64,000 nt of DNA from Dendrocalamus latiflorus (lineage: Eukaryota; Streptophyta; Magnoliopsida; Poales; Poaceae), in NCBI GenBank assembly GCA_017311315.1, contig CM029669.1, positions 21,401,683 to 21,465,682 on the forward strand, read 5' to 3'. A program made the translations under genes and the position numbers. Of the stretch, positions 32,689-45,226 are shown piece after piece. The notes beneath the pieces were generated by a model. The model was not told where the DNA came from and made no database searches. It saw only the letters and a program-made list of their open reading frames with translations. The stretch's first letter is position 1. Each line of letters starts with the position of its first letter.

Positions 32689-35600
32689 GTTTGAATGTAA
32701 TTGCACAACAATCACTGCCTTCAGTCGTTGTTAATGGCATAAAACATGACTAAGAAGAACTGGGGTTTCATTCCTGTTACATTTTAGGTCAAATTTTATC
32801 ATTACCTATGCGTTTTCTATTTTGTTTTGCTTTGCTCCTCCTCAGCTTGTTTTGGCATCAGTGTGTATCTTCTTTTTATTTTTTACACTTTATATTTTGC
32901 AGATGGAGCCTATTTCAAATGGCAATCTTCCACCTGGGTTTGATCCATCCACATGTCGCAGTGTGTGAGTGCTTTCGGTGTTCTTTTCCGTTTTCACCTC
33001 CATATGTGATTTACAGCTTAGCTTTCCTTTTTCCCCCCTTTTAGCTGTGCAACTGTGGTTTGACTTTTAAATCCATTGTGGAATTCCACAACGTAACAAA
33101 TGTGGCCACATTTAGGTGCATAGTTTACCATTGAGGCTGGTGCTAAAATTCTGCTCTAGTAATCAGTGTATTATCTAAATATGGTTGTTTGATATCTATC
33201 TTGAAGTTTTATGAATAATGTTTTTTGGAATCTGATTTTAATTCATGATGTTGTGCCGACTAGGTATGTGGGAAATGTACACCCCAGTGTTACTGAGAGC
33301 CTTCTGATTGAAGTTTTCCAGAGCTCTGGCCTTGTGGAAAGATGCAAACTCATCCGGAAAGAGAAGGTGCACTTCTGCAGCCTATATTTGAAATCTAGAA
33401 TACTAGCAATGTTACATCAGAAATGATTGTTTTTAAGGGGTTTCACCTTTAAATTGTCTTGATCGCTCATGGCCATGCACCCCTCTTACTGAGCCCACAT
33501 TTTGATGAAAGTTAGAGAATGCCAATTTATCTTAATATTCCAACATTTGTAATGTGATTTAGCCCATAGCTGACCTGAATACTACCTGTCATGAACATTT
33601 TAATTGGAATCGATGATGGTGTTTTTGAGTATGCTATACTGAATCTGTGGCTAAATTGGCAAAAACCTAGTGTTGTCAGTCAATTTTCATCTATTTGACA
33701 AAAATTCACTCTTTTTTTGCAGTCTTCCTTTGGGTTTGTTGACTACTATGATCGGAGGTCAGCAGCTCTTGCAATCATGACCCTTCATGGGCGGCACATG
33801 TAAGTTCCAGTTTCACCAATCTCAAGTTTTTAACAGCACAGATTTCAGAGTCACGGGTTAACTTTTAGTGTTTTTCATTATCAAACGTTTTACTCAGATA
33901 TGGTCAAGCAATCAAGGTGAACTGGGCGTATGCAAGTACACAGAGGGAGGATACGTCTGGTGAGATATTATTCAAAAAACCTTCCTATGTCTTTTCTTTC
34001 TTCTTCTAATTTAATCCTTGTTTGGTTAACTGTGCCCATTGAATTATTTCCAGGGCATTTCCATATTTTTGTTGGTGATTTAAGTTCTGAAGTGAATGAT
34101 GCAACTCTTTATGCCTGTTTCTCAGCATATCCTTCTTGTTCGTAAGTCCTTAGTTCTTTGTAACATGGTAACACATAGGATAAGTCTGTATCTACAGCAT
34201 ATGCTTCACAATTCTGATTTGTTATTCAAAGGATGGAATTTGTTGTATCAAGTCTATCTCTTTGTTATGCTATAAGAATCTAGAATGACACATTTCGGAT
34301 ATCATGCATTTTCTCTATGTTTCTACCACTTTTGTTTTGCTGTAGCTTTTCAGTTCATTTGTGTCATTTATGATTAGTGATGCTCGAGTCATGTGGGACA
34401 ATAAAACTGGACGCTCCAGAGGTTATGGTTTTGTCTCCTTCCGTAATCAACAGGCATGAACAACTCAGACTTTGTCTCTTTTGCATTTTGCACTAGTTTT
34501 ACCATTTTGATCCCATGACTTCAACACGGCATGTTATTTTCTGCCTAATATTCTAGTTCTTTTAGCTATTTGATACTGATGGATTTTGCATTGCCAGAGT
34601 TATGTTACTGTTAGAGCCATTGTTGCTGTAGTTTAACTCAGTGAATTGTTCTCGACTTATGTGCCGAGTACTGTAAGTTTAAAACGAAATGTAATGTTGA
34701 GTTCTCACTGGTAGTTTTTGGTGATCTGATATATTTGTATTCCTTTTTGCAAATAGTTTTATTTTGTTACTATTTTTTCTAATATTATTTTCTATGGTAC
34801 TTTACTGGTTGTCGATCTAATTGTTGTGCCAAGCCCATTCAAAGTCCAAGTGTCATAACCATGAAGTTTGATGACGAGCTGAAGTTCCAGTGTTACGGAT
34901 AGCTTTGTAGGGATTCCGTATCAGCGCCAATCCAAGTAATGCCTAGTATGCTGTAGTCCTGGACGGCAAGGATAGAAAGAGTCTTCACCGAATACGTTTC
35001 CTGTTTGATTTGTTTAATAGTTTTGTAATCAAACTAGTCTCGGCTCTGCAATATAAAGAGCTGCGTAGTCTGTAACAGAGGAGGCAAGCAATGAAGACAA
35101 TTATCTTTCCCTCCAGTTCTTCTCCTATCTAGTCCTGGCTTCTCATCCTTACAATCTTCGTTCTTTCTCGTCTAGCAGAGCTTCGGCTCATATCAGTTCC
35201 CTTTAGTAAACTAGTAGAGCATGAAGACTGGCATTTCTATCAGCACTACACTTGCACATAGTGTTTTATTTTCTATTATCACTCATACTATCTGTTATGA
35301 ACCTTAGTTTATAACAGGTAAACACCACCAAGAAGATGGCCGGATGAAGTCGGCGTAGGGAGAGAGAGGAGACTATAGACGAGGAAGACTTTGTTATTAC
35401 TCTGCTTGATTACAATAGCATGCGATAGCCCTCTTATATAGATGGCTCCCCCCTAACAGATGGAATCTAACTCCAATCATATCTCTAACTATATCTCTAA
35501 TACAAGGAAACTAATCCCTAACTCAAATGGAACCCAATCTCTAATTCCTAATAATACCCGATTGGCCCAAGGCCCACGTCTATAACACTATCTTGTTTCT

Positions 35601-36878
35601 TGATGCAGGAAGCTGAAAACGCTATAACTGAAATGACGGGTAAGTGTGCCACCAGAGCTTACAATGATTTTTTTTTTTTTGGCCTATTGTCTGCTGACAT
35701 TCTAATGTTGCAACTTTCTGACTTTTGCAAACTAATGTGCTGCAATAGGTAAATGGCTTGGGAGCAGACAAATAAGGTGCAACTGGGCAACAAAGAACAA
35801 CGCAGAAGAGAAACAAGAAACTGACAATCATAATGCAGTTGTACTAACAAATGGTAGTTCCAGTATTACAGGTTAGCTGCTTTAATAGTTTCATGACCAT
35901 AAACTTTCTGGGCATATTTTGCTGTTCATATCTTTCAGCTGAATAAATGGCATGAGAGGAATTAAATGGCCATATCTTTAGTAGTAATTGTTTGAGCCAA
36001 TAAGGTAGGCATTCCTCACTACTGATTTGGCCAATTTTCAACTTTATTCTGCAGCTATGGAGGCAAACCAGGATACAGGAAGTAAAGAGAATCCAGAGAA
36101 CAACCCTGATTGCACTACAGTGTATGTTGGCAACCTTGGACATGAGGTAGAAACAAAAAGCTGCTAGCCAATTTTCCTTCCCCTGTCTGTTCTAGTTTTG
36201 TCATACTTCTCTCCTAGTGCCAGTGCCCAAAAAAATCGAGAATGAAGTTCTTTCTCTGTTCTTTTCCTATCAGCTGAAATTTTCAGGACACCTGTAATTC
36301 ATCTTTTACTAAACTGGTCAGGTTAACCGAGATGAGCTTCACCGCCACTTCTATAACTTAGGTGTTGGGGCTATTGAGGAAGTTCGTGTTCAACAGGATA
36401 AAGGGTTTGGATTTGTAAGATACAGTACCCACGGTGAAGCAGCATTAGCTATTCAGATGGCCAATGGATTGGTAGTTCGTGGCAAGCCAATTAAGGTAAC
36501 TTCAAAAGCAAATACATGTTTTGCTTTTGATTCTTTACACAATTGTTTATGCAATTTCATGATTTGTTTGCCTCTCTCTTTTAGTGCTCGTGGGGCAATA
36601 AACCAACTCCACCTGGGACATCTTCTAAGCCACTGCCACCTCCAGTTCCTCCGTATCAGCCCGTAGCAATGGCAGGTGTGCCACAAGGTTTCACAGCAGC
36701 TGAACTTCTGGCTTATCAGAGGCAGCTTGCCTTAAGCCAGGCCGCAGCTGGGCAGATTGCAGGCCAGCACGGTCTCGCTGGTCAGGTATCTGCAGGGCTT
36801 CTTGCTGCTGGTTCCCCTGCCCTCTATGATGGCTACCCGAATCAGTCATCCGCCCAGCAGCTTATGTACTACAACTAG
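31562..36878 (+). CDS. UBP1: Oligouridylate-binding protein, UBP1 type (three RRMs)
   Basis: Exons: 31562-31630, 32903-32964, 33264-33366, 33723-33799, 33898-33959, 34054-34141, 34378-34453, 35609-35639, 35749-35871, 36055-36146, 36322-36495, 36585-36878; 1251 nt, 416 aa. RRM1 is about residues 45-118 (YVGNVHP; SFGFVDYYD), RRM2 about 126-205 (IFVGDLSSE; GYGFVSFRN), RRM3 about 251-322 (VYVGNLGHE; KGFGFVRYS). The conserved motifs NLPPGFDPSTCRSV, KVNWAYAS, IRCNWATK and IKCSWGNKPTPPG, with the C-terminal QQLMYYN, identify the TIA-1-like UBP1 family: U-rich RNA binding in pre-mRNA splicing, mRNA stability and stress granules. The intron after 34453 has a GC donor. I chose ATG 31562 because the upstream homologous reading is broken: ATG 31491 meets TAG at 31524, and the frame is shifted near 31560. 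Confidence 0.92.
32608..32686 (+). repeat. Compound microsatellite (CA)n(CG)n(CA)n(GA)n
   Basis: About 80 bp of AC/GC dinucleotides followed by some 23 GA units in the first UBP1 intron. Likely length-polymorphic. Confidence 0.95.
34889..35195 (+). mobile_element. Possible copia-type solo LTR in UBP1 intron
   Basis: Segment with TGTTACGGATAGC near its start (34891), CAATATAAAGAGC as a TATA-like box (about 35050) and a pyrimidine-rich leader ending CATATCA. GTTCC occurs on both sides (34884-34888 and 35196-35200), but two extra bases (AG) precede the expected TG, so the left boundary is uncertain. Confidence 0.45.
35293..35587 (-). mobile_element. Solo LTR in UBP1 intron, TSD CTATC
   Basis: 295-bp segment with inverted ends TGTTAT...ATAACA, flanked by perfect 5-bp duplications CTATC (35288-35292 and 35588-35592). 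On the minus strand it has a TATA box (TATATAAGAGGG), so its own promoter would face against UBP1. The right flank ends only 16 nt before exon 8 starts at 35609, placing it close to the branch-point region of that intron. Confidence 0.85.
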
Positions 36879-37750
36879 GGTTAAAAGAGGAAGGCATTTG
36901 TAGTGTTCAGCTTGTTTGATGCAAGCCTGACCTTCCTCGTCCGGTTCCTATTTTCTGGTTCCTGTACTGTTGGCGTGAGAGCTTTTCTTCTGGTTCACTG
37001 CATGTCGCAGGATTGTGTTATTATCTTCTTATTATTATTGTACTATTGACCATTTTCTTGTCTAATTTCGTTGAGTAGTTCACCTTCACAGAGTAACAAA
37101 TGTATTTGATGTGAATTTGCGATTGATTATTAATGTAATGCTCTTGTCGGTTTGCTTATGGTGTGTTGTTGTTCAGTTGAATGTTTAAAGGTTGGTTTGT
37201 ATCATGTGGTTTGCTGCCTGAGATGCCATGAGCAAAATGGAAGCCGAGAACATGCTTGGGAAACAGGAATTGTGGACTGGATGCTCCTTTTCCTAAACTC
37301 TGGTGCTCCAGAGATACCTTTGAAATGTTGCAGCAGGATTTAATATATCAGTGTGCTTATCATCTATGTCACCATTTTGATTCTGCAAACAGAATTGAAA
37401 TGCCAAGAATGATGAATGCCAGTTTGTGATGGTCTTCATAGCACAGGCAATCTGCTGGTGTTGTGCAGGGCTATGTCCTGTACGAACGAATGGCAATATT
37501 TCCTTCACCGGTGAAGCCATGGCTCCTCCATGAGATGATGAGATGGTTCCCCTCCTCCCTCCATGACCGCTGCCTTCCCCTGCCTCTCCTCTCCCTTTCG
37601 CTCGTTGTCTCCTACCGGAGCTCCACGCGCGGCTCGCCTTACCGTCTTCCTCGTCTCGTCAGGTCTGCCTCCTTCTTTCCTTTCTCTCCGTGTTCGTTGT
37701 GCAGCGAGCTCCGTTTCTTGAGCTGACCTCGGCTGCGTTTTGGCACGAAT
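36879..37750 (+). other. UBP1 3' UTR and spacer
   Basis: The first 250 or so bases after the stop look like 3' UTR. The rest to 37750 has no recognised gene; a pyrimidine-rich GC block at 37530-37730 could be an orphan 5' leader but encodes nothing I recognise. The LTR of the gypsy element starts at 37751. Confidence 0.5.
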
Positions 37751-40166
37751 TATAACACCCCGCCTATCCTTTAGATTCAGAATCAGAATGCTACCACCAT
37801 TACATACTTTTACCTTTTTTCAATTACTAGTTATTTTAAGCAAATTCTACTTTATTCATAATGCAGCGACCATTTGACAACATATCATTTTAAGCAACTA
37901 TTCTAGCATAATAGTGAGGTTTTAACATGCTACCCAAAAGCTGATATGCAAAGTGCTGCTAGTACGTGAAGTTATTCATATGCTACTCCCGTCTGTGCAT
38001 GATGTCTTTAACGGTCACATAAAAAAATAACAAAATAAGGATGAGTCCAAAGACTCAGCAAGTACAAAGCAAAATAATAAATAATAGGTTCACGAATCAG
38101 TCCGCAACCATCACAGTGTCAACAATCACTTGTTTCCATTTAATCTCTTTAATTTCTCATCAACCAATCATTATACATATGCACATGCACTTCTCTCTTA
38201 TCTCTTTATCCTATACCGGTATGGCAGAGCGAGCACCCGTCGATACTCACCCAAGCCCGCCCTATTTCCATGCGGGGATCACAAGCCCGTCCTTTTTCAT
38301 ACGGGGACTTCAGTAGCCCATCATTTTTATACGGGGACCTCAATCTCCACTCCCGTGGAGCGTCCACACAAAGTGGACCAATGATACCACAAAACTACCT
38401 CTTTTCATGACATGCATGTAATGCAAGTTCTTCATTTATGCATATCAACATGTCATGTCTCAACAATCGTCATTCATCATTTCTCATCATGCAACCAGAA
38501 ATAGTTAACTTACCATATCATGGTAAGCAATGCCTCAACATTCAACTAATAGCAAACACTACCCGAACTTACCGCTTTACCATGCACTTGCCTGATTAGT
38601 CTCGGTGACGATATGTGGACGGCTCCGACCCAGGACCTCCACCTGTACAAACGTCACTCAACACGTCATATCAAAACTAGTGCTTAAGCGAGCAGCGACG
38701 ATTCTATGCCCAATCCTCTCCTGTTTCGCTCTATTTCTGTCTCATTTTTGGGTGCTCCTCCAGGCGGCATGGCTGCTCATGGCCGAGCTCGAGATCGCTG
38801 GACTTGTGCTCGCCGCCGGCCACCATTCGCCTCTCATGGGCCTCCACTCACCTATCCCCCCGTATCCCTCTTGTTCGGGTGACGCCGCCGCTGCTAGGCT
38901 CATTGGCCATGACGCGTCGGCCTGAAACTTGCCTCTGGCTCCTCCCCCTCACTCTTCATCTCGAATCTGGCCAACCAGGACCGGATCCGCCTCCTCCCCT
39001 TGTACGTGCGCGACAGCGAGGTGTTTGGCATCACCGCTTGGTCGGCACGACTTTTGGCCATCGCCCTCCCCGCGTTGCCGTGGCGGGCCCCCACGCCAAG
39101 GCCCCAGACTTCGACCTCCCGACGCTGCTCTTTCGGTCGTGGCGCCCCCTAACTGGCCATCCCCGACGCCGTCGGCTTCCCAAGCCGACGCCTGGCTCGG
39201 TTGTGGCTGCGTTGCTGGATGGCCATCGGGTGTTCCCCTTGGCCAAGGCGCTTGAGCTTGGCCCGAGCACATCCTCTCCACTACTTCATAGGACAGTCCA
39301 TCTAATCCTCTCTTCTTTAACGCATTTTGATTTAGCTTCTAGTTTTGTTTTGCCCTACTCTTCACTACGCATGGTTGGAGAAGGAAAACCTTACTTGGCT
39401 TAGGTTGGGTGGGGATGAGAAGGCGATGATGATGGCTGTGATGGCGATAGCGCTCTCCACGCATTTTCGTTGGCCCTTCTCACCTCCTCCTTGTCCCAGT
39501 CTGGTTCAGCATGGCTCTAGTGGTCCTAGGCAGCTTGCGGTCACCGTGGACTCCACCCTCATGCTGTCGGTCTTCCCCAACTCCCCAGGCTCCTCTCCTC
39601 CGCTTCTCTCTCCCTCACTTCCTCTTTGCGGTGGCCTTGGATTTAAGTTTTGGAACTTAGATGAGCTCCCGGTTTGGTGAAACAAAAGAGAAGGGATGAG
39701 AAATGAGAAGGCTTGTGAGGCTTGGTTTGTTTTCTCTGAATGAGTTCTTGGCTGAGGGAGGAAAAAATGAAATAAGGCTTTGTGTGGCTGGTCTGTGTTG
39801 AGTTTGGCTTAAGAGGGGCATAGTCGGCTAGCCTTTCCTCTAGTTTTGTGCAATGATCAGATTGCCCATCACTCATCATCTTACCCCCATCTCAAGTCTG
39901 AGGGCTTTAAGGACCTATTGGTCCAAATGTAGCTCTACACTGTTTGGGGCTTTTCTACTACGATAGATAAGTCGGTAAAAAGTAAGAATAAAATTTCATC
40001 CCGAATGATGAGAACCCAAACACGAGACGGTGCCGACCATCCCTGGACGGTCTGAGAACCTCAGTGAGCACTACTTTCATTCGGCATTTCAAAAGTCGAT
40101 GGGTCTGACAGCAAAACTCTACTTAATTTCGTTTATTCTCCCTTTTACATTTTTAGTGATATTACA
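37751..40166 (-). repeat. 3' LTR of decayed Ty3/gypsy element (minus strand)
   Basis: The plus-strand text begins TATAACACC (TG lost) and ends AGTGATATTACA. It shares landmarks in order with the right LTR: AATGCTACCACCA, GGTGAGTCC..AGACTCAGCAAG, ACCGGTAT.GC.GAG, CACTTGCCTG and GTGGACGGC.CC. The two are only moderately similar. The polypurine tract (minus strand AAGGGGGTAGAA) lies directly at its right, 40167-40180. Confidence 0.7.
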
Positions 40167-43100
40167 TTCTACCCCCTTAATAGAATTTGACCCTGAATTC
40201 TATCGTTCAACAATCCACATGGAAGAACAAGACAAAACGAACTTCACATAAAGTAACATTAGCTCATACCCGTAGAAAACAGCTCTAGGTACTTCTTGCG
40301 CATGCGAGACTCCAATTCTCATGTCGCTTCTCGCTCGGACTGATGTATCCAAAGCACTTTAACATACTTTATCATTTTATGCCTCAACACCTTCTCTGAT
40401 TCCTCTAGAATCCGAATTGGACGGGACTCGAAGGTGAGGTCTTTCTTTAAGGACACCGGTTCGAATACAATCTCATGCTCTAGATCTCGCAAGTACTTTC
40501 TTAACATAGAAACATGGAATACATTATGCACTTTTTGCATGGACTCAAGAAGATCCAAACGATATGCCAACTTTTCAATCCGTACTAGAATTGAAAATGG
40601 CCCAATGTAATTTGGGCTAAGCTTCCCTTTGGTACCAAATTGCACTATGCCTTTAGTGGGAGATACTCTCAGGAACACCTGATCCCCCCACATCGAACTC
40701 TAGTTCTTGCCTCCTGACATCCGCGTAGCTCTTCTGCCTACTCTGGGCAACTAGTAGTTTCTGTCTAATTCTCGCCACTCGTTCCACTGTTTGCTGGACC
40801 CAATTCGGGCCCAGAACAGCCTTCTCGCCCATGGTATCCCAACATAGTGGCGATCTACACTTCCGCCCATATAGAACCTCGAATGGCGCTGCTCGAACAC
40901 TAGAGTGGTAGCTATTGTCATAGGCAAATTCTGTGAGTGTCAAATAATCCTCCCAGTTACCCTTCCAAGATAAACACAGGACCTCAACATGTCTTCCAAT
41001 GTCTGAATGGTGCGTTCGGAATTTCCATCCATCTGTGGATGGAAAGTAGTACTAAACTGGAGTTTCGTGCCTAGAGTGCCCTGTAAGCTCTCCCAAAACT
41101 AGGAGACAAACTTGGCGTCTCTGTCCGAAACTATCGACTTGGGAACACCATGCAACCTTACTATTTCTCGTACATAGATGGGTGCCAACTCACTCATTGA
41201 GTTCATTGTGCGAATGGGGATGAAGTGCGTAGACTTACTGAATCGGTCCACCACTACCCAAATCGCATCCTTACCTTGCTGGGTACGAGGTAAACTGACT
41301 ACAAAATCCATGGTGATATCATCCCATAGCTATTGAGGAACTTTCAAGGACTACAATAGCCTAACAGGGCGTTTGTGCTCAGCCTTCACTTGCTGGCAAA
41401 CCCCGCAAGATGCCACATACTTACGATATCCACTTTCATCCTCTTCCACCAGAAGCTCTTCTTGAGATCATGATACATCTTAGTCTCACCAGGATGCACC
41501 GTATATGGGGTACGATGAGCTTCTCTCAAAATATCATTCTTGACTTGAGCCTTTTGCGGCACGCAAAGGTGGCGTTTAAACCGCAATGCGTCTAATTCAT
41601 CAAGGTTGAAATCCCTAATTTTTCCTTCATAAAGCCGCTTCCTCACTTGCTGAAGCAATCAATCATACTATTGTGCCTCCTTTACTCACTCCGAAATTGC
41701 TGATTCCAGCAACAACTGCATCTCAGCCTGTGTTGTACTAGTGAAATAATAGGAAATTTACATCTGTTCAAAGTCAGCAATGAGATAACCTAGAGTGGAG
41801 GGTGTCATCCTGCGACTAAGGGCATCAACACCCACATTTGCCTTGCCCAGATGGTACCGAAGAGTGATATCATAGTCTTTGATAAGCTCTAACCACCATA
41901 TTTGCCTCAAATTCAACTCCTTCTGAGTGAAAATGTATTTGAGGCTTTTGTGGTCAGTGAAAATATCACAAGACTCTCCATACAAGTAATGCCTCCAAAT
42001 CTTTAAATCAAAAACCACTGCAACAAGCTCTAAATCATGGGTAGGGTAATTCTGCTCATGTTTCTTCAACTGTCGCGAGGCATACATGATCACTTTGTTA
42101 TTTTGCATGAGCACGCAACCCAGACCACTCAAGACGCATCCGAGTAGACCGTGAAACGCTTTCCTGACTCAGGAAGAGTGAGAACAGGAGCAGTTACTAA
42201 CTTCTCTTTCAAAATATTGAAACTATGCTCACATTCACTAGTCCACTAGAATTTCATGCCCTTCCGCGTGAGTTAAGACATTGATTTGGCAATAATAGAG
42301 AAGTCTTTCATGAAACACTGGTAATAACCAGCTAAGCCAAGAAAACTTCTCCTCTCCTTAACATTGGATAGCCTCTTCCAATCTACTACTGTAGAAATCT
42401 TGGTTGGATCTACTGAAATGCTCTCTTGGTTAATCACATGTCCCAAGAAACCCACTTCAGAAATCTAAAACTCGCATTTCTTCAACTTGGCAAAGAGTTA
42501 ATTCTCTCTCAAAGTCTCGAGCACGAGCCTTAAATGTTGCTTATGCTCTTCCTCTGTCTTGGAATAAATCAAGATATCATCAATGAACACAACTATAAAG
42601 TCATCCAAATACTTGTGTAGCATGTTGTTCATCATTTCCATAAAGACAGCAGTGGCATTTGTTAGTCCAAAGTACATAACTTTATACTCATAGTGCCCAT
42701 ACCTCATGGAGAAAGTTGTCTTTTCAATATCTTGCTCCCGTACTCGTATCTGATTATACCTAGATTGTAGATCAATTTTGGAAAACACTTTGGCCCCTTT
42801 AATTGATCAAACAAGTCCTCGATGCAACGCAACAGGTATTTATCTTGATGGTCACTCAATTATGAGCACAATAATCTATACACATGCGCCAACTCCCATC
42901 CTTCTTCTCAGTGAATAGGACGGGGGCTCCCCAAGGTGACACTACGACGGATCAACCCCTTGGAGTGGTCATGCTAAATGATACGGGGATATAGAGATAG
43001 GTGAGTGCCAGGAATAAGTTCAATTCTAAATTCCACATCTCTTTCGGGTGGCATTCTCAGAAGCTCTTCATGAAATATGTCGGGGGTACTCACATACCAC

Positions 43101-44984
43101 TAGAATATCCTCAATGCGCAAAGGCGCACTCGGTTTTTCTGCAATTGATAGAGGTAACCCAAATTTAAACATTCATCGGCCAGGGAAAAGGCTTGCCAAC
43201 ACAAAAAGAGAACCTGGAGGTGCATTCCCCTGAAAGATTATCTCCTCCCCTGAAGGAGCTTGCAAAGTGATTGTCCTCCAGAAGCAAGAAATCACTACCC
43301 AGCAGCGGTGCAATCAGTCCATACCGAGGATAACATCAAAATATTCTATCAGAATAACCATGAGGTTAGCCACAAAATCCTCTCCATCTACTGAAACCAT
43401 GCATCCGGGACAAACCATAGAGCTAGAAATAATACCCCTAGGGGAACTGACTACAACCGACTGCGAAATCTATTACATACTCTGTTTTGCCTTTCTAGCA
43501 AACTCACGGGAAACAAAGGAATAAGTGGCACCAGAGTCGAAAAGAACGAGAACACTGTGTGAATCCACTAATAGAGTACCTGTCACCACGTCCGATTGAC
43601 TCACAAACTCAGTGGCAGGCAATGTGTAGACTCCGGGTGGCACCGGAGCAGCGAGGGCCCCAACGCTCTGCTGTGACGGCATCGGAAAGGGAGGTGGTGC
43701 AATATACTGAAGTGGAGTAACTGGTGTAGGAGGACAGTAGTACCCGACAGGCGGCGCCCATGAAGGAGGCTGCAACGTAGGAGCAGCTGTCAACACCTAA
43801 ACTGACCCCCAAGATGAAGTATCCGATGACATAGATACCGTCTCCCACTTGATGATACTGAAAGGATTCTGATGACAGACCTTCTCCATGTGGCCCAACC
43901 GGCCACTATCGAAACTCCCCTGTCCAGGAACATTCGACAGCTCAGTGCTCACCACCACACTTAAAACAAATCATGCCTGCCCTGGGACAGGACGCAACAC
44001 CGGTGGTGCAGGAGAAGACAACTTCAACGATTTAGACTTGGATGACTGTGAGGAATGCCGACTCCGCTTGGACTTTTTAGGAGCGGGCCGCTGAGATGAC
44101 CCACCCCTCTCACTATAGATCCTCTTCAGGTTACTACCAGAAGCACTCAGACCACCAGAAGGTTGCGACCTTTTAGTGAGTTGCATCTCTATCTCCATTT
44201 CTCTAGCCTGCTCGACCACGGACCTAAAGTCACGTGGCGCAGTAGCCCCCACAACATGCCGGAACTCAGAACTAAGCGCTCAGCAGAACCTTTTGGCCTT
44301 CTCAAGGTCACTACTTGCGACTGACGGTACGAAACGGATCAAGTCGTTGAACCGTGCCTCGTACTCAGCTACAGTCATCTTTCCTTGCACGAGGGTCGAC
44401 AGGGCAACCTCTATACTTTCCACAAAAGATTTTGGATAATATTTCGCCTTAAACTATTCGACGGAAATCTCCCAGGTGGTGGGACCTTGGGCAGGGATCT
44501 TGGCTGAAAGGACTCCCTCCCACCAGATGTCTACCTGACCTTTCAACTGAAAGGCTACAAAATGAGCCCTAAGCTGTGAAGTCATCTCTAAAACTTCAAA
44601 CTGCCTTCCCATAGAGCACAACTAATTTGTAGCTTGGGCTAGCGTACCCGTCCCATCAAAGGTATCCAATCGCAACACCATCCATTCGCGAAGGCCTATT
44701 CTTGTCTCCGGTGTGACTAGAACGACAATTGGGACAGCGACAGGTACGACCGTAGCAGCGGCTGCAGGCACTTGTCGGTAAAACGCACGAACATCCTCTA
44801 TGAACTCCCGCAGCAAGGTTGAAGACCTTGCTTGAATCCTAGCTACAGACTACTCAGCAGACCCAACTTCCACGTCAAGTGCCTCCTGCTGAATTTCTAG
44901 CGATGGCTCCGCTTGGGCACGGCCACGACCACAGCCTCCACGCCCTCGGCCAGCACCACAACCATGACCTCTACCTCTCGGCAT
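40167..44984 (-). pseudogene. Decayed Ty3/gypsy gag-pol
   Basis: Minus-strand remnants in correct order, with stops and frameshifts between them. Gag starts at ATG 44984 (MPRGRGHG) and continues to about 43970, with an internal stop. Protease LFDSGATYSFVS about 43530. RT FSKIDLQSRYNQIRV to VVFIDDILIYS at 42788-42560. RNase H YASRQLKKHEQNYPTHDLEL and FTDHKSLKYIF at 42060-41930. Integrase HHCC region about 41658-41390 (Cys residues degraded). Integrase core WVVVDRFSKSTHF to SDRDAKF at about 41250-41110. C-terminal VHNVFHVSMLRKY about 40520. Domain order protease-RT-RNase H-integrase defines Ty3/gypsy; the C-terminal signature suggests a chromovirus. The primer-binding site (minus strand TTGGTATCAGAG) is at 45214-45225. 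It cannot encode a functional polyprotein. Confidence 0.88.
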
Positions 44985-45226
44985 CTCTACTCACAACAGA
45001 GAAGCATTCACACAATCAACTCACAAACATCAACTTTAGCAGTACAAATCAACAACACAATTTGGGAAAATGCATATGCAATACAAGTCCCAAACCCAAT
45101 CCTACTATGTAACAAAGTGTGTCAAATTTAATTCAATTACTTGGCCTAAGTCAAACTTTAATTGATTAAGGTAGTCTAGGTTATCAAATTATCTACCATG
45201 GACCTAACGCCCACTCTGATACCAAC

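Noticed and set aside
38605..39403. Frames of 106-199 aa in the left gypsy LTR
   Set aside because: They lie in the LTR's GC-rich promoter-like block, with no domain and no homologous frame in the right LTR.
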